A stretch of 64,000 nt of DNA, taken from assembly GCA_001939145.1 (NCBI GenBank), contig LSRX01000577.1:191053-255052 (forward strand), in the 5' to 3' direction. Positions 48,985-59,126 of the stretch are shown piece by piece (the stretch's first letter is position 1; each line of letters begins with the position of its first letter). A model generated the notes under the pieces. The model saw only the letters and a list, made by a program, of their open reading frames with translations. It made no database searches and was not told the DNA's origin. A program made the position numbers and the translations under genes. Source of the DNA: Symbiodinium microadriaticum (Eukaryota > Sar > Dinophyceae > Suessiales > Symbiodiniaceae).

Positions 48985-51300
48985 GGTTTTTGGCTTCGGT
49001 GCGGCGGAAGCATCTCTGAAAGATGGTGGAACCGGTATAGGCATAGGGTCTTTCCTGCGCACCCAGGCTACAGTGAGCTGATGTTAGTGCTGACATGTCC
49101 CCACTCTCTGAAGAGACTTCCAGGAGGCCATGGAAGCAAAAAATGCGAATAGGCAGGCCGCCCATCAGGTGCATTGCTGTCGCACATCCCTCACAAGACG
49201 TCTCCCGCGCGACTCATTTTGATGCGCCCCTCAACGTGGGCAGCGCCTTGCTCGAAGACTTCTTAGACGCCATACGTGACCGCCAGCGACAGTCGCCGCA
49301 ATCATGGGGCCGCGGAAGCGCCCTGGACGTGCTTAGCAGGGCTTTCAGACTGGTGTCTGACCATGCATGTCAGTCATGACATGGGAATGTGCAAGGGTCG
49401 ATGTTGGGGCGGTGGATGATGGCTGCGGTGCCTTCGCTGCACTGTGTATGCCAGACATCTCGTGACTACTGTCCGTTGATCAATCGCTAAAGGAGGGCAT
49501 GCTGCGCTTGCGAACTGCAATCTGTTGACTGTTCTGGGTCCATAGAAGAGTTCCACCGAGGAGGTGCCTGTGGTGCGCTGTGCTTCCTGGCTTTTTAGAC
49601 TGTAGGCTCATAGACTGTAGTGTCACGGGAATCATGGAACGTGTGCAAGCTCTTCAAACGTCCCGTTTCTTCTTGCACCGCTCATAGGCTGGTGGAAGGA
49701 TGTCTTCGCACCAGCAACTGTAAGCATACTAAGCACAACAGGAGCTCGACCTGAATCAAGCAGTGCTCTTGAAGTCTGATGAAAGAAGTGTCGGGTCACG
49801 AAGTAGACGAGTGCAGCCGCGCCTGGAATGAGTCCGACGTGAAGACTGATTGACCATCCTCAATGCCATCTGAGTTTGACTGTTCTTTGTGTCGATCGAA
49901 ACTTACCGCGGCACCCTAGTGGTACTGCTAGCAGCTCAGCCAGCGGTTCTTCTGTACTTACGCACAACGCCTTGTTTTCGATGACGTGTGAATGCCATGG
50001 CTTCGACAGCTGCCTGAAGTCATGAGCAACTCCTTGGCTACTGTAGCGCGGTAGGCACGAAGGGAATCCTGCCTGATGTCATCGCTGTCATCGTTTGACA
50101 ATGTTCCGACGTTTCCCGAGGCTTCGAGGCAGATACAGAAGCTGGCCGGACGGAAGAGCGCTGGGCATCTCGCCACGAGATACAAGAATCTGTCGCTGTA
50201 AGCGTGACACTGATTCACAGATCACATGGTGCAGCAGGCTGTATCTTTCTTGCAGCTGTTCTGGGTTGGTCGGCTGAGGCCTATGTCGGTTCAGGCCGCG
50301 GCTGAGAGCACGGCAATGCACGCACGAGTGTAGCAGTGTGGGATAGGCTTTCAGACGTGCCGAGGTCCCGACACCATGTCACGTCCTTCTCTGCCAGGTC
50401 AGGGAACTTATCGGCAGACGTCCCAAATGGACTATGTCGGCCATGGGCCGTCCCGGCCCACATTCACGGATTGCAAGTCTATGAGTGATCGTCGGCTAAG
50501 TGCAAGCGACATGTCGCAGCCCATGTTTTGTGCGGAATTAGCTCGAATTCTGCCCCTGCGGCGGTGTCGACAGCCAAAAGCTCCCTGCCAGCCGCGGCGA
50601 CTTCGAGAAGGAGAAGGTGACCGTGAGCTCTGGCCCCTTGGTTCACCAAAGCTCGAAAGAAAGGTTCAAAGAGGAGCGACCAGACGGGACTGTGAAATCT
50701 GCCACGGCTGAGGTGTCCGGCTTGCACCTTAGCCTGCCCTGCTGTTCCGAGACTGTGCGAGCTTAAGAATAATTTCTACGGGCTCGAGAGGTTCCGCTCC
50801 ATCTGTGCGGTGCTCCTTTGCTTCCTGCTCTTCTTAATTCTGGGGCTTCTGCTCTACCTCTTCTGGTCAGGACCTCGGGGCTCATGTGGCTGAAAGAGGC
50901 AGGTTCTCACGGCCACTGTCTCGACATGTCCCGATGCTCCCAGGCCTTTCAACTTCTTTCAGACGGGAGCTGACGAAATGGTGCCGGCCCCAGATTGAGC
51001 CCCTCGGCCTCTGCCTTCCTACATTCTGCCGCATTGGCTCCACGGCACCGTCTCAGGACCCCTGCATGACGGGCACCGTGGGTGCCATGACGGTCATGCA
51101 GAGGGAGGCCTGCTGCGCGCAGGGCAATGTAGCCTTCTGCGCCACCACGACGAAAGCGCCCGTGATCATCCACGACAAGCCCCTCGGCATGTGCCAGTGT
51201 AAAATCCGATCTTTTCGCACTGCGGCTGCAAGTACGAAGCATCGTCTTCAATGCCAGGTATTACACCAACGTGAGGACGGGAAGTCTGCATGTGCACCGG
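48985..51300 (+). pseudogene. BD4 5' part, cut off from its 3' exons
   Basis: Collinear with BD3 from 48990 to about 51197: VPVV fragment 49564, GQGTYRQTSQMDYVGHGPS 50398, KLPASRGDFEKEK about 50573, membrane helix 50814-50876 and the 47-codon exon 51057-51197. After 51197 the sequence reads CAGTGTAAAATCC where the other copies have CAG then GTGTCC. The usual donor is therefore changed and homology fades. A following frame (TYYTNVRTG-like, near 51255) is open longer than in BD1. No linkers or modules follow until 59127, which supplies exactly the missing exon series. I interpret the two as one gene split by insertion; an independent truncated duplicate is the alternative. Confidence 0.55.
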
Positions 51301-51309
51301 CTTACCCGG

Positions 51310-52555
51310 GTCACCTGCAGCAAAACACTCAACTTCGTTCGTAAAGTTCTGCGACGGTGCGCAGGGCACTCCAATTGCTATCGTGCGGCACTGTGGGCTG
51401 AGATTCAGTGATCCTCTATCACCCGGAAAGCTCTGCCGGCGGTTGTCAGCACATTCAGGCACAATCCTCCAAGCTCCATACTAGGGCTGAGAATGGTTGA
51501 GAAAGAGAGAGGAAAGTGGGGAGAGAGACCCAACGAGGGCACCAGCTCATTTCCGCGTACAGCAGAGCCCATCTCACCAGAATGGTGGATGGGGCAGCTC
51601 GGATGAGCCGGGGTCAGGGCCTGCCTGTCCCCCAGGCCCCAGATCAAAAGCAAAGCAAGAGCGGTTTCTGTTGTCCCACTAGGATTATATCTTCGCTTCT
51701 ACTATAGCTCAGTTGTCGGCCTGTGCCTTTTAACACTCGGCTGCTACGGCTTAACCCTTTGAATATCTCTTGACTTGTTCACATGCTTGATCAGGCTTGT
51801 TTGTACTACTGGAGTGCTGCAATGCCTCAGTGCTGCATCTTGCAATTTGCACCCACGTTGCAACATTCTTGTCTTGGCTTCCTAGATGCCGCTTCACTCC
51901 CCCATAGCGTTTGGGGGGCGCCTGGAGCGCAAGAGAGGGCCGCACCTTCTCTTCTTACCCGTGTGAAAGAAAGAGAGCGCGGTTTGAGTTATGTTGTTAT
52001 GCCGGGGGGATACACTGGGTAATCGAGCAGCCGACTGCAAGTACAGGCATCAGAGCCGCCTTAGTAGAAAATCATGGCTGTGGAGCAGCCGGAGAGTGCA
52101 GTTAAAGGATACGAGCAGGGTTTTAACCTGTTGTTCGTCTTGCTGAATCTCCAAAAAAAAAACCCTTGCACAGACGACGTCCCTAAATTGGACAGAACCA
52201 TACCCGAACGATACCCAAAATGTAGCCCCGAGCGGCCGAGATGGGCCCGTGGCCGTTCATGTAGCGTGCCAGTACTATTCCTCGGACCAGAAGCCCGAAA
52301 GCCCCCAACTGAAGACTCCAAACAGTCTAAACATCTTTAAACTCGCGCAATCTTAGAAGCTTGAAGACCATGGCTCACAGATCCTGGAAATGGAGAGCAC
52401 CGCGGTGCGGGCGGAAAAGGGGCGTCAAAGAAAACAAATTAAGGCCACGCGTCCAACCAACAATCGGGCGTCCCACAACGGCTTGCTCGCCCGTCGGGCT
52501 TGGTGAGACAGAGGGATAGATAGAGAGAGCAGTGGTAAACAGGACCTCAACCCGG
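51310..52555. other. left part of the 7.9-kb insertion, no gene seen
   Basis: Unique sequence with several short overlapping frames on both strands and no recognisable domain. It leads into the satellite array at 52560. Confidence 0.5.
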
Positions 52556-52559
52556 CCGT

Positions 52560-53870
52560 CCAGAAAGAGTCAGGGACACTCATTGCGATTCAAGGTTGTC
52601 TAGGAATCATCGCCAGAAAAGATGAAGGGATGAGGGGGCGCACTCCTTGCGGTTCAATGCTTTCTAGAGCATCATCGCCAATAAGCACGAGGGGGACACT
52701 CCTTGCGAGTAAAGGGTTTTCTGGAGCATCAGCGCCAGACAAGATGAAGGGACGAGGGGGACTCCGTTGCGATTGGCGGTTTTCCAAAATTGCAAGCCCT
52801 AGTCAGGCCCTAGTCTTTCATATTCGTATTTGGGGTTTTGTTCTCGTCCAGCAAGAAACATCGCAAGGCTTGGCGCCGAAGATTTTTCTGGTTACGGTTA
52901 AAGTTCTTCTTCAATAGAAAAGGACTTGAGACCAAAAATGATAGGGACCAGGGCTTCCGGTTTGTCTTTTTGGAGGAAGCTTAGACAAAAAAACCTTAGG
53001 GACCCAGGCCTGCAGTTTGTCCTTTTAAGTCTTTTGGAGAGCCCGGACCAGGATGAGGGGGAATATTCCCTGCANAAAAAACCTTAGGGACCCAGGCCTG
53101 CAGTTTGTCCTTTTAAGTCTTTTGGAGAGCCCGGACCAGGATGAGGGGGAATATTCCCTGCACAGAAAAAGATGACGGGATGAGGGGGCCATTCCTTGCG
53201 ATCGATTGCTGCAGAGCATCAATGCCTTACAAGGGGGGGGGGGACACTCCTTGCGATTGAAAGTTTCTTAGAGCATCATCGCCAGAAAAGATGAAGGGAT
53301 GAGGGGTGCACTCCTTGCAATTGAAGGTCGTCAGCGACTTTGATGGGGGCACGCCATGCGATTCAAGTTTTCAAGAGCTTCATCGCCGGAAACCATGACG
53401 GGAACAATACTTTTGAGCGAAGGTTTTCTAGAGCAAGATGAATGGTTGAGGGCGACACTCCTTGCAATTGAAGGTTTCCAGAGCACCTTAACCCAACGGG
53501 ACAAATTGCATTTTTTTTTGTTGTATTTTGGCTTTAAGCTCTTCTTCAAGGAGACACGTCGAATTCGGGTTTAAGTTCTTCTCCAATAAAAAAGAGACCA
53601 GGGCTTGCGGTTTGTCTCTTTGGAGGAAACATTATACTAAAGCTCTTAGGGACTCGGGCCCGCGGCTTGTCCGTTTGAGTTTTTGGAGAACCCGGGTCAG
53701 AGCAGGGGGCAAGCCAAAGCAGGATGAGGCGGATACTCCCTGCACTAACAAAAGATGTGGGGGACACTCCCTGTGATTGAAGGTTTTCCAGAGCATCATC
53801 GCCAGAAAAGATGAAGGTATGAGGGGGGGCACTCTGTGTAATTGAAGGTTTTCCAGAACACTGTCACCCA
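52560..53870 (-). repeat. compound satellite array, - orientation
   Basis: Reverse-complement relatives of the array at 19540-21060. Units carry GAGCATCATCGCCAGAAAAG, ATGAAGGGATGAGGGGG and CACTCCTTGCGATTGAAGG, mixed with units carrying GGGACCAGGGCTT and GGTTTGTC. The shared two-part composition argues for a single ancestral block moved or copied in inverted orientation. Nothing in it is coding. Confidence 0.75.
52988..53163. repeat. 86-bp direct duplication across a single N (probable assembly join)
   Basis: The sequence before the N at 53075 (from AAAAAACCTTAGGGACCCAG to ATATTCCCTGCA) is repeated without visible change right after it, to 53163. Two identical ends flanking one N are what an uncollapsed contig overlap looks like, so the duplication is likely artificial. 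Confidence 0.7.
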
Positions 53871-54203
53871 AAGAAAGCCGTTGTTTTTGATATTGATAGA
53901 AGCCTGGCTTTTGTAAACACGCAGTTCCAGCTGCCAAATAAACCCTATTTAAGCCCGCCACGGGGGGAGGGGGGGGGCATTGCTCGGTGGTGGCTTCCCT
54001 GGACGCCAACGCCCTTGTTTCTGCAGAAGGGAAAGGGGGGAGATGACCAAGGCTGCTCGAGATCCCCACACCCTCTCCTGGTTTCACCGGACCAAGATTA
54101 CCAAGCCTGCTCGTCGATCTTGCCCCCCCCCTTGCCCCTCAAGATTGCAAGTTGAGACGTCATTTCGCCAGCGCAATACTTCTGAATTTCACTGCTAATT
54201 CAA

Positions 54204-54552
54204 NGTAGTCGTAGTAGTCGTAGTAGTCGTAGTAGTCGTAGTAGTCGTAGTAGTCGTAGTAGTCGTAGTAGTCGTAGTAGTCGTAGTAGTCGTAGTAGTC
54301 GTAGTAGTCGTAGTAGTCGTAGTAGTCGTAGTAGTCGTAGTAGTCGTAGTAGTCGTAGTAGTCGTAGTAGTCGTAGTAGTCGTAGTAGTCGTAGTAGTCG
54401 TAGTAGTCGTAGTAGTCGTAGTAGTCGTAGTAGTCGTAGTAGTCGTAGTAGTCGTAGTAGTCGTAGTAGTCGTAGTAGTCGTAGTAGTCGTAGTAGTCGT
54501 AGTAGTCGTAGTAGTCGTAGTAGTCGTAGTAGTCGTAGTAGTCGTAGTAGTC

Positions 54553-54590
<38 letters not shown>
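54204..54590. repeat. (GTAGTAGTC)n then (GTA)n microsatellite, with gap
   Basis: After an N at 54204, a 9-nt unit repeats about 39 times to about 54555, followed by pure GTA to about 54588. Length is probably unreliable because the N sits at its edge. Long frames through it encode only Tyr/Asp or Thr repeats and are not genes. Confidence 0.92.
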
Positions 54591-54592
<2 letters not shown>

Positions 54593-54661
54593 GAGGCACC
54601 CCCCCTACCAAGTACACTTGCTCTTAGCCATGTTAAGACAACATCCATTTTACTTGGTATT

Positions 54662-55560
54662 TACAAACAAGCTGTGATTCCGCTCCTCTATCGCGAGAAG
54701 CATTATCAGTTGATCACGGCCAAGCCGGGCAAGGACATCCCCGATAGTTGGCGAGACCGGCCGGTTGGAGGCCACACGGTGGTTCCACGAGGAGGTGGTG
54801 ACAACGACTGGTTGCCTTCACGGCGAGCCTCGTCTGCTGCCTCTTCTATTGTGGACAGACAAGACGACGGGCTCCCGGCCCGAATGTCATCTTCCTCGTC
54901 AGCACCAGAACCAGGGACAAGGGTTGGTTGCCCTCACGTGCTTCTGGTGCTAGTGCACGACGAACAAGCAAGCGAAGGGCCTCAAGCCAGGAGCATACAG
55001 CCGCCACTGTTGCCGACAGCGAGGAGGCCGGAGGCTCTTTGCCGAAGCAGGTCAAGAGACGCAGCAAACGGCCGCCACAGGATGATAATCCACTGTACCG
55101 AGGCCCCGAGACACCAGACGCCAGGAGACAATGCTATTGCTTTGGCACGAGCCCTGCAACTGCCGGGGCTCAATGCTTACCGTAAGGGCAAAAGATATAC
55201 TCGAGCTTCAGAGCCATGTCTCAGCTTGCAAGACGGATCAAAATCTGGCAGGGCATCCGAGTGCAACGGGTGTGCTGCTACGAGGAGGAGGGGAAGCCCA
55301 GCCGAGGTTCTTTTTCACTTGCTCGCGATGTTTTGGAGTTGCCACGAAGCCTCGCAGACTTCAGCAATGGGCTACCCCTGTCTCGAGGACCCCATCCGGA
55401 ACCCGAGGCGAAAGCAGCTGGCAGCAAAAGTTGACCTCTTCATTCAGTCGCTTGACCCGCCGGAGCCTAGGTCACCTCAGCACCATTTGGAAGCTTACGG
55501 CAGCCGAGCGAGCTTACATGACTAGCAAGCTTAGGTTTGCCACCAAACATGGTCCAGGCC
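54662..55560 (+). pseudogene. LINE N-terminal region upstream of the 2A-like motif
   Basis: Frames here include IPLLYREKHYQLITAKPGKD at the start, then in another frame a basic stretch ARRTSKRRASSQEH with KQVKRRSKRPP, which looks like a nuclear-localisation or nucleic-acid-binding segment. The HY in the first piece recalls the catalytic His of OTU-like proteases found upstream in some LINEs, but no matching Cys motif was seen, so I do not assign a protease. Frames change at least once. Confidence 0.4.
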
Positions 55561-55586
55561 AGGATTGGGTGAAGGACCTGACTGAG

Positions 55587-55616
55587 GATGGCGATGTGGA
55601 GCCGAACCCTGGACCG
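55587..55616 (+). other. 2A-like ribosome-skipping motif in LINE
   Basis: DGDVEPNPGP fits the 2A consensus D-[VI]-E-x-N-P-G-P, after which skipping would occur between the last Gly and Pro. It lies in an open frame (55131-55826) between the basic N-terminal region and the endonuclease. This is where 2A-like motifs sit in some trypanosome and animal non-LTR elements. The preceding DWVKDLTE lacks the long hydrophobic run of viral 2A, so activity is uncertain. Confidence 0.65.
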
Positions 55617-55686
55617 TCAAGTTCCTTTCACCAGTGGGCTGTCAACTTAGGTGGGAGCGAACATCTCTTTGAAACCACCGACTTGA

Positions 55687-56396
55687 TTAGAGGCCCTTCC
55701 GATCAGGCAGCGGCCCGAGGCGATCAGCTTTCTGGAAACACGGACCCCGGCCTCGGCTCAGGCAGCTGCCACCAAACGGCTGCAACAGCAAGGTTACAAT
55801 ACCTTTTGGTGCCAGGCCGTTACTGACGAACATCGCCGCGGCCGTGATTACTGGCGTGGGGGGCTTTGTGTCGCCACCTCTAAACACGTCCCTTGCAGGC
55901 AAGTGACACAATGGTCAGGTTTGGATGGTGACCTGATTGCCCTCAACTATGGAAACCTTCGTACGGTCTCGATCGGCCTGACCAGGTCCATGAGGACATT
56001 GATGCTGAGCTAGGTCAGCTGTTCGCCCAGGCGGCCAGCAGTGACCTCCCGTGCCTAGCTTTCGGCGACTTCAATGAGACCCCGGATGAGACACATCTTG
56101 TGGATCTTGACTTGGTCATTTCAGCGCCGAGGGATGAGCATGGAATACCATCCCCTCCCGATGGCGACGTATTGATTGGGCCATCACCAATGATTGCAGC
56201 GTGGAGCTCAGTACTCAGTTCCGGTCTGAGAAATTGGGGGATCACAAAATCCTTCAAGTGCAGTGGACCATCACCTTCGATCGGCAGCCGAGTCATTGCT
56301 TTGTTGCTGCCGAGCGATGCTGTAAACCGCCTGGCATATGTGATCAAATCAGGAAAGATGAGATCGCTCAGTACTTCGAGCAGCTGGAGGTGCAAT
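55687..56396 (+). pseudogene. LINE apurinic-type endonuclease domain, frameshifted
   Basis: Pieces in successive frames: ISFLETRTPASAQAAATKRL with YWRGGLCVATSK (from 55690), HEDIDAELGQLFAQAASSDL then CLAFGDFNETPDETHL (GDFN at 56064-56075), and RRWRRIDWAITND followed by LGDHKILQVQW. These correspond to the catalytic GDFN, the S/R-x-IDW-type strand and the terminal DH of APE-like endonucleases. Three frames are used, so indels have accumulated. The order and spacing fit a LINE endonuclease of about 230 residues. Confidence 0.7.
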
Positions 56397-56521
56397 GATG
56401 AGGTCGAGGCTGACTGGCATTGGCTTGCTAGTCAGGTGACAAATGCCTCGAAATATGCCCTGGACACTCTGCGGGGCTCAGGCCCGGCTAGAAGACGTTT
56501 CCCCAAGGCTCCATTCCTCAG

Positions 56522-57700
56522 GTGACAGGAGTGAATGGCTGCTGGTGGCAAAGCGGTGACCAAGTGGTTGAAGGAAAGTACTTGTGCTTTACCTTCGCCA
56601 TCGCTGACACCGTCCAAGGCATCACACACCGCAGCCAGACTTCCACAGAGGCACTCTACCTCTTGAAGAGCTTCTGGCGAAGGGTCTGGGATGGAGCCGC
56701 CCCTGCAGGCCTGACTGAAAATTACGAGCATGACTGGCAGGAGCAGCCACAGCAAACTCCAAGATGGAATCAGAGAGTGGCACATGTTACGGCTGAGGCC
56801 CTGCATGCATGCGTGCAGAAGGCCAAACACTCAAGTGCAGGACCGGACGGCATCACAGGTGAAGATTTGGCCTATATGCCCATTGCCTTTTGGCAGTTGC
56901 TGCTTGACAGGTTGCAGCACTGGCAAGCTCAAGGAGTTTTTCCGGAGGTCTGGCAACACTGTCGCACGGTTTTCATTGCAAAGGATGGACCTGCCAAGCA
57001 GGGTGGCAGCACCGAAGCCAGCCGCATGCGGTCGATCTCTGTGTTTTGTGGAGTGCACCGAGCCCTGGTCTCGGCTTGGAGTGCTCACCCCAGTACGAGG
57101 CAGTGACTGGACGACATTGCTCCTGACGAGTTCTATGGTGGCATCAAGGATAGATCCGCAGGTCAGGCCATCAGACGACTCGAAGAGGCTTGGGATGAGG
57201 AGGCTATCATGCGGTCGCTTGACTTTAGCCTGTGTTTCGACTACGTGCTTCATGGAGCGCCAGACGAGCTGCTTGCAATACTGCGCTAGGTGTGGCCTCA
57301 CCAACAGCGTTGGTGCCAAACCCGGAGCTGGTGACCACCAGCCTCCCACAGGGATGCCCTGCTGCACCATTGGCACTTTTTCTGGTGATGAGGCCTGCAA
57401 CAACTGAGATTTCGGCGAAGTTGGGCCCGCGAGCCGTTCAGACGATCTTTATCGATGATCGAACCCTTGTTCTGCGAGATGCGACGCAAACCCGCCGAGC
57501 CATCGATCTCCGGGCAACTGCGGCCGCCAGGCTGGGACTACGTGAGAACGAGAGAAAGAGGAGACTTGTTACGCGATCCGAGGCCCATCGTCGGGCCTTG
57601 CAAAGTTTGGGAATGCAGCCGGACCCCGACGCGGTGGTATTGGGCACTACTTTCAGCATCGTGCCCCAGGCCATCGCTGCGACAGCACGGATGACGACTC
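56522..57700 (+). pseudogene. LINE reverse transcriptase domain, frameshifted
   Basis: The first frame (56522-57106) has KAKHSSAGPDGITGEDLAYM, WQHCRTVFIAKDG and MRSISVFCGVHRALVSAW (RT blocks 0-2). The next frame has FYGGIKDRSAGQAIRRLEEA and LDFSLCFDY (motif A, Asp codons at 57221 and 57239). The third frame has SLPQGCPAAPLAL (motif B, 57339 on) and IFIDDRTL (motif C, FIDD at 57448-57459). Catalytic Asp residues are all present, but the frame changes twice. FIDD instead of YADD matches what I associate with dinoflagellate LINEs. Confidence 0.75.
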
Positions 57701-57712
57701 TGAGGAGAATAC

Positions 57713-57728
57713 CACGACCACTACTACA

Positions 57729-57761
<33 letters not shown>

Positions 57762-57788
57762 ACTACTACTACTACTACTACTACTAAT

Positions 57789-57827
<39 letters not shown>

Positions 57828-57850
57828 CGCTACGACTATTACCACTCGAC
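57713..57850. repeat. (CTG)n(CTA)n microsatellite at the LINE 3' end
   Basis: About nine CTG units pass into CTA units interrupted by ATTACTA and ending in CTACCGCTACGACTATT. The array follows the RT frame directly. It is complementary to the (GTA)n array on the left of the element. Confidence 0.9.
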
Positions 57851-57869
57851 TACTAGGACCAGTTTAATG

Positions 57870-59126
57870 TGTTTTTGAAACAATTTTTTTATCCCTCACC
57901 CTGTGGTTTTTTCTGTGGCCCTGTTGCATGGGTATTGGTTTTTGCTCGTGTTTTTTGTCTTTGTGGTTTATTTTTCTTGATTCTAACTTAGTTTTTTGTT
58001 TGATCTGTCCCCCCCCTCTGGCTGTGTTGAAGAATCGGGAAGGCATTTGACGACACGATCCTGCAAAGTCGGGCGGGGGACGACATCCTCACCCAGTAGA
58101 CAACCAGGTTTAGGAGATGCAGGTTTTTGCCAACCCTCTGGCACTATGGCATTCGAATACGGACGGGACGTCCCCATTGCGCACCTCACCATCTCACGCT
58201 TTCGGAGGCCATGACTGAACATTTTAAAGTTACAAACCAGCCGAACCTGAAGACCTGAAGCCAGTCACGAAACTTTGCGACCCAAAAGCTGCCGAAACGG
58301 TCGTCGTGATGAAGTAACACCTTACGACTTTCAGCTTCGACAGATACCTCTACGAATCGTTTGTGCCGGGGCTCAGACGGCAATTGGTGACTCTGCCAGA
58401 AGGGCCAGAAGGGTGTTTGAGCTGACATACTGAACAGTGTCACAACCTTGGATCGCTTTGCATCTATCGGACTTGTAAGCAGAGTCGTCGCCGAGTGCGT
58501 CCACGGTATCGATGCGAGGTAGGAGGCGAACTTTCGTATGGACGCGTCCCCCCAGACGTTTCCAATGCGACCCAGCAAACTGTGCCTTTTGAACCGCAGA
58601 CTGCATGAAAACATGACCCCGCCTATCCGGGTTCCTGCATACTCGTTTTCAGGCAGCAGGGGTGGCGTTTCCCCGAAATACGGAACAAGGTTGGGTCCCA
58701 TTCCCATTCGCAATGGTGGTGACGGGTGCGCCAACGCTTGAGATCGGCAAATCTATTGTGAGGTCTTCGATGATCTTCCGGATCTTTCGGTCAATCATTC
58801 GTCTGGGGTGGGCTCTGGCCACACCGAACTCTCCTACTTCGAAATGAGCCTTTGCCTCGTGTCTTTGCAGCCACTACTGGAGACTAAATGACTTCGCCCA
58901 GAAGCACTGGGAAGGGGCCTAAACTGAGAAAATCGCCGAAGCAAGGCTTTGAGGGTCAACTTCGTGAGTTGAGGTTGGTTGACCTCGCGCGGTTGACTGC
59001 AGCCAGCTTGTACTTCTTAAGTTTGGGTTAGCTTCGAAGGCTGATGCCTAGCTTTTGCAGCATGTCGGCATGTCATGTCTCAGGGGTGCAAAGCCGAGAA
59101 AGTCGTCACACCGGCACCGGCTCCAG
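57870..59126. other. right part of the insertion, T-rich then unremarkable
   Basis: 57870-58020 is T-rich, as in a LINE 3' untranslated tail. 58050-59080 shows no recognisable domain. A 182-codon frame on the minus strand (58186-58734) has no family resemblance that I can see. BD homology resumes at about 59085-59127. Confidence 0.5.

Larger units (their letters stand above)
54660..57870 (+). mobile_element. frameshifted LINE (non-LTR retrotransposon) with 2A-like motif
   Basis: In order: a basic, low-complexity N-terminal region (about 54662-55560), a 2A-like motif (55587-55616), an APE-type endonuclease (55687-56396) and a reverse transcriptase (about 56640-57670). At least five frame changes are needed to read it through, so it is inactive as assembled. 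It sits between a (GTA)n-type array on the left and a (CTG)n(CTA)n array on the right, which are complementary to each other. The element lies inside the insertion that separates the two parts of BD4. Confidence 0.78.

Noticed and set aside
54160..54648. Minus-strand frames of 140-162 codons made of Thr or Tyr-Tyr-Asp repeats
   Set aside because: Translation of a microsatellite beside an assembly gap.
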